Part shown: in pieces, positions 6,524 through 7,665 of the stretch | How positions within the stretch are numbered: position 1 is the stretch's first letter | Layout: each line of letters opens with the position of its first letter | Assembly (NCBI GenBank): GCA_910588625.1 | Contig: CAJUQN010000114.1 | Location: 1 to 7,665 of the forward strand | Length of the DNA stretch: 7,665 nucleotides | DNA from: an uncultured Oscillospiraceae bacterium | Lineage (GTDB): Bacteria; Bacillota; Clostridia; Oscillospirales; Oscillospiraceae | Reading direction: 5' to 3' | The notes under the pieces: model-generated | The model's database searches: none | What the model was told of the DNA's origin: nothing | What the model saw: the letters and a program-made list of their open reading frames with translations, nothing else | Made by a program: the position numbers and the translations under genes

Positions 6524-7189
6524 ATGTTCAAACACGAAAAAGCACTGTTCCATCCCGTGGGTGTGGAGCGTCCCAACCCCCAGTATGCCGCTTTGCTTCA
6601 GGAGCAGCTGGGCGGCGGAAACGGCGAACTGAAAGCCGGCATGCAGTATATGTCCCAGTCTTTCCGTATCAAGGATCAGAAGATTAAGGATTTATTTCTG
6701 GATATCGCGGCGGAGGAGCTGGGCCATATGGAAATGGTGGCTCAGACCATCAACCTACTCAACGGCCACGATGTGGATGCAGACCAGGTCAAGGCGGGCG
6801 AGATCCAGACCCATGTCCTGCTTGGCCTGAACCCAGGGCTCATCAATGCCTCCGGCTATTCCTGGACGGGAGACTATGTGACCGTCACTGGCGACCTATG
6901 CGCCGATCTGCTCAGCAACATCGCCTCCGAACAGCGGGCCAAGGTGGTGTACGAGTACCTGTACCGCCAGATCGATGACAAGAAGGTACGGGCAACCATC
7001 GATTTTCTTCTCAACCGGGAGGAGGCCCACAACCAGATGTTCCGGGACGCGTTCAACGAAGTGCAGGACACCGGATCCAATCGGGACTTTGGCACGACTA
7101 AGGCGGCGAAGATGTACTTCTCCATGTCCAATCCCGGCCCCAACGCTTTCGCTGGGAACGATGTGAACGCCCCCAATTTTTCGAAATGA
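6524..7189 (+). CDS. Manganese catalase (CotJC-like, non-haem)
   Basis: This is a di-manganese catalase that converts hydrogen peroxide to water and oxygen. It is a ferritin-like four-helix protein of 221 residues. The five ligands known from the Lactobacillus plantarum enzyme have counterparts at matching spacing: Glu35, Glu65 and His68 (E-E-L-G-H), Glu136 (A-S-E-Q-R), and His169 (R-E-E-A-H). The C-terminal tail is shorter than in the approximately 266-residue enzyme, in line with CotJC-type spore-coat homologues. The ATG at 6524 is chosen because GAGGAGG (6510-6516) lies 7 nt upstream. A longer open frame from 6446 would run through that SD and the probable promoter. The gene is divergent from the SDR gene, and a hairpin follows the stop codon after 7 nt. 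Confidence 0.95.
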   Translation: MFKHEKALFHPVGVERPNPQYAALLQEQLGGGNGELKAGMQYMSQSFRIKDQKIKDLFLDIAAEELGHMEMVAQTINLLNGHDVDADQVKAGEIQTHVLLGLNPGLINASGYSWTGDYVTVTGDLCADLLSNIASEQRAKVVYEYLYRQIDDKKVRATIDFLLNREEAHNQMFRDAFNEVQDTGSNRDFGTTKAAKMYFSMSNPGPNAFAGNDVNAPNFSK

Positions 7190-7196
7190 CAAGGTG

Positions 7197-7246
7197 GCCG
7201 GCTCCAGAATCATGTTTTTGTCATGATCCTGAAGTCGGCTGCTTTT
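7197..7246 (+). terminator. Probable terminator of the manganese catalase gene
   Basis: An 18-nt arm (7197-7214) and its partner (7222-7239) pair at 16 positions, counting one G-U pair and allowing two A/C mismatches, around a 7-nt loop. TTTT (7243-7246) follows. The structure begins 8 nt after the catalase stop codon. The U-run is short, so termination may be partial. Confidence 0.6.
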
Positions 7247-7247
7247 A

Positions 7248-7347
7248 TAATGAAACATCCGCTATCCCGCATATACGCCCCTATGCCGAAAACGCAGCCT
7301 GCAAGCAGTGCCACAGCTGACCCAATAAGAACGCCCAGAGCATACTT
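7248..7347 (-). pseudogene. Possible remnant of a small membrane protein
   Basis: The minus-strand frame here reads KYALGVLIGSAVALLAGCVF then GIGAYMRDSG, a plausible Gly/Ala-rich transmembrane helix like the N-terminus of YtxH-type small membrane proteins. There is no start codon with an SD at its front, where the frame runs into a hairpin and then the tRNA. It also runs on through the catalase terminator. It is either decayed coding sequence or a chance hydrophobic frame. Confidence 0.25.
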
Positions 7348-7370
7348 TGGAGTATGCTCTGGGCCTTTTT
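7333..7370 (+). terminator. Strong rho-independent terminator
   Basis: Perfect 14-nt arms (7333-7346 and 7351-7364; GCCCAGAGCATACT and its complement) close on the loop TTGG, followed by C and TTTTT (7366-7370). It points rightward and lies about 145 nt past the manganese catalase stop codon, so it could act as a second, stronger terminator for that transcript and insulate the convergent tRNA. Confidence 0.85.
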
Positions 7371-7403
7371 GTGCAGGTATCCGATTCCTCAGTTTTTTAT
7401 AAA

Positions 7404-7440
7404 AATTCGACCAAAAAAGCCATGGCTTTTTTGGTCGAAT

Positions 7441-7441
<1 letters not shown>
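7404..7441 (-). terminator. Palindromic terminator of tRNA-Ala(GGC)
   Basis: This is a perfect 38-nt palindrome centred between 7422 and 7423 (GCCATGGC core flanked by six A and six T, then GACC/GGTC). On the minus strand it starts at the last base of the tRNA CCA end and is followed by a T-run (AATTTTTAT). This is the expected layout for an intrinsic terminator directly after a tRNA. It is symmetric, so it could also stop transcription arriving from the left. Confidence 0.85.
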
Positions 7442-7516
<75 letters not shown>

Positions 7517-7577
7517 ATATGAAATTCCTAGGTAACTTTTTCGGTATAAAACCGCTGATTTTCCATCAACCTCGCTG

Positions 7578-7606
7578 ATTATAGAACAAATTTCCAAAAA
7601 TGTCAA
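7578..7606 (-). promoter_or_regulatory. Consensus sigma-A promoter of tRNA-Ala(GGC)
   Basis: On the minus strand, TTGACA (7606-7601) and TATAAT (7583-7578) both match the consensus fully and are 17 nt apart. The start should fall near 7571, giving a leader of about 55 nt before the mature tRNA end at 7516 that would be removed by processing. The strength suits a highly expressed stable RNA. Confidence 0.92.
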
Positions 7607-7665
7607 GTGGAAATTTTGCTAACTTTTTGAACAAATTCGGGGCCGTTTCACTGGTGACGTGTGCT

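Overview
The window looks like chromosomal DNA from a GC-rich, spore-forming-type Clostridia, probably Oscillospiraceae (Flavonifractor or Pseudoflavonifractor-like). This is inferred from the GC-rich codon use, strong purine Shine-Dalgarno (SD) sites, AT-rich intergenic gaps, consensus sigma-A promoter, bacterial tRNA-Ala genes, and the mix of a CotJC-like manganese catalase, a YghA/YhdF-type dehydrogenase and a YyaL-type protein. No species can be assigned from the sequence alone.

Layout. A partial tRNA-Ala (minus strand) runs off the left edge, and a complete tRNA-Ala(GGC), also minus, lies near the right edge with a perfect consensus promoter and a palindromic terminator. Between them are three blocks. 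(1) Positions 272-3040 hold a leftward operon: a DUF6429 protein, a truncated HAD-type phosphatase remnant, an HSL-type alpha/beta hydrolase and a MATE efflux pump. The genes are packed with 0-13 nt gaps or a 4-nt ATGA overlap, downstream of a recognisable promoter near 3100. (2) Positions 3193-3411 hold a rightward 57-residue ORF with a good SD, which meets the next gene at a strong bidirectional terminator. (3) Positions 3430-7189 hold a leftward pair (SDR dehydrogenase, then the 666-aa YyaL/DUF255 thioredoxin-fold protein), divergent from a rightward manganese catalase that keeps all five expected metal ligands.

How the genes may work together. Block 3 reads as a redox or stress set: peroxide removal, an NAD(P)-linked dehydrogenase and a thioredoxin-fold protein. 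Its intergenic region carries sequences resembling mother-cell sporulation promoters, but this is weak evidence. Block 1 pairs a small-molecule esterase with an exporter, and its joint function is unknown. The front of block 1 shows decay: the HAD gene is cut to 47 codons, and the hydrolase has an in-frame TAG between its apparent ancestral start and the ATG that now opens the intact reading frame.

I found no CRISPR array, transposase, integrase, toxin-antitoxin pair or defence system. The most notable observations are the amber codon in the hydrolase N-terminus, the coupled HAD remnant, the unrecognised 57-aa protein, and a 10-nt match to an Illumina adapter (from memory) at the very right end. 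That match may mark an assembly artefact.
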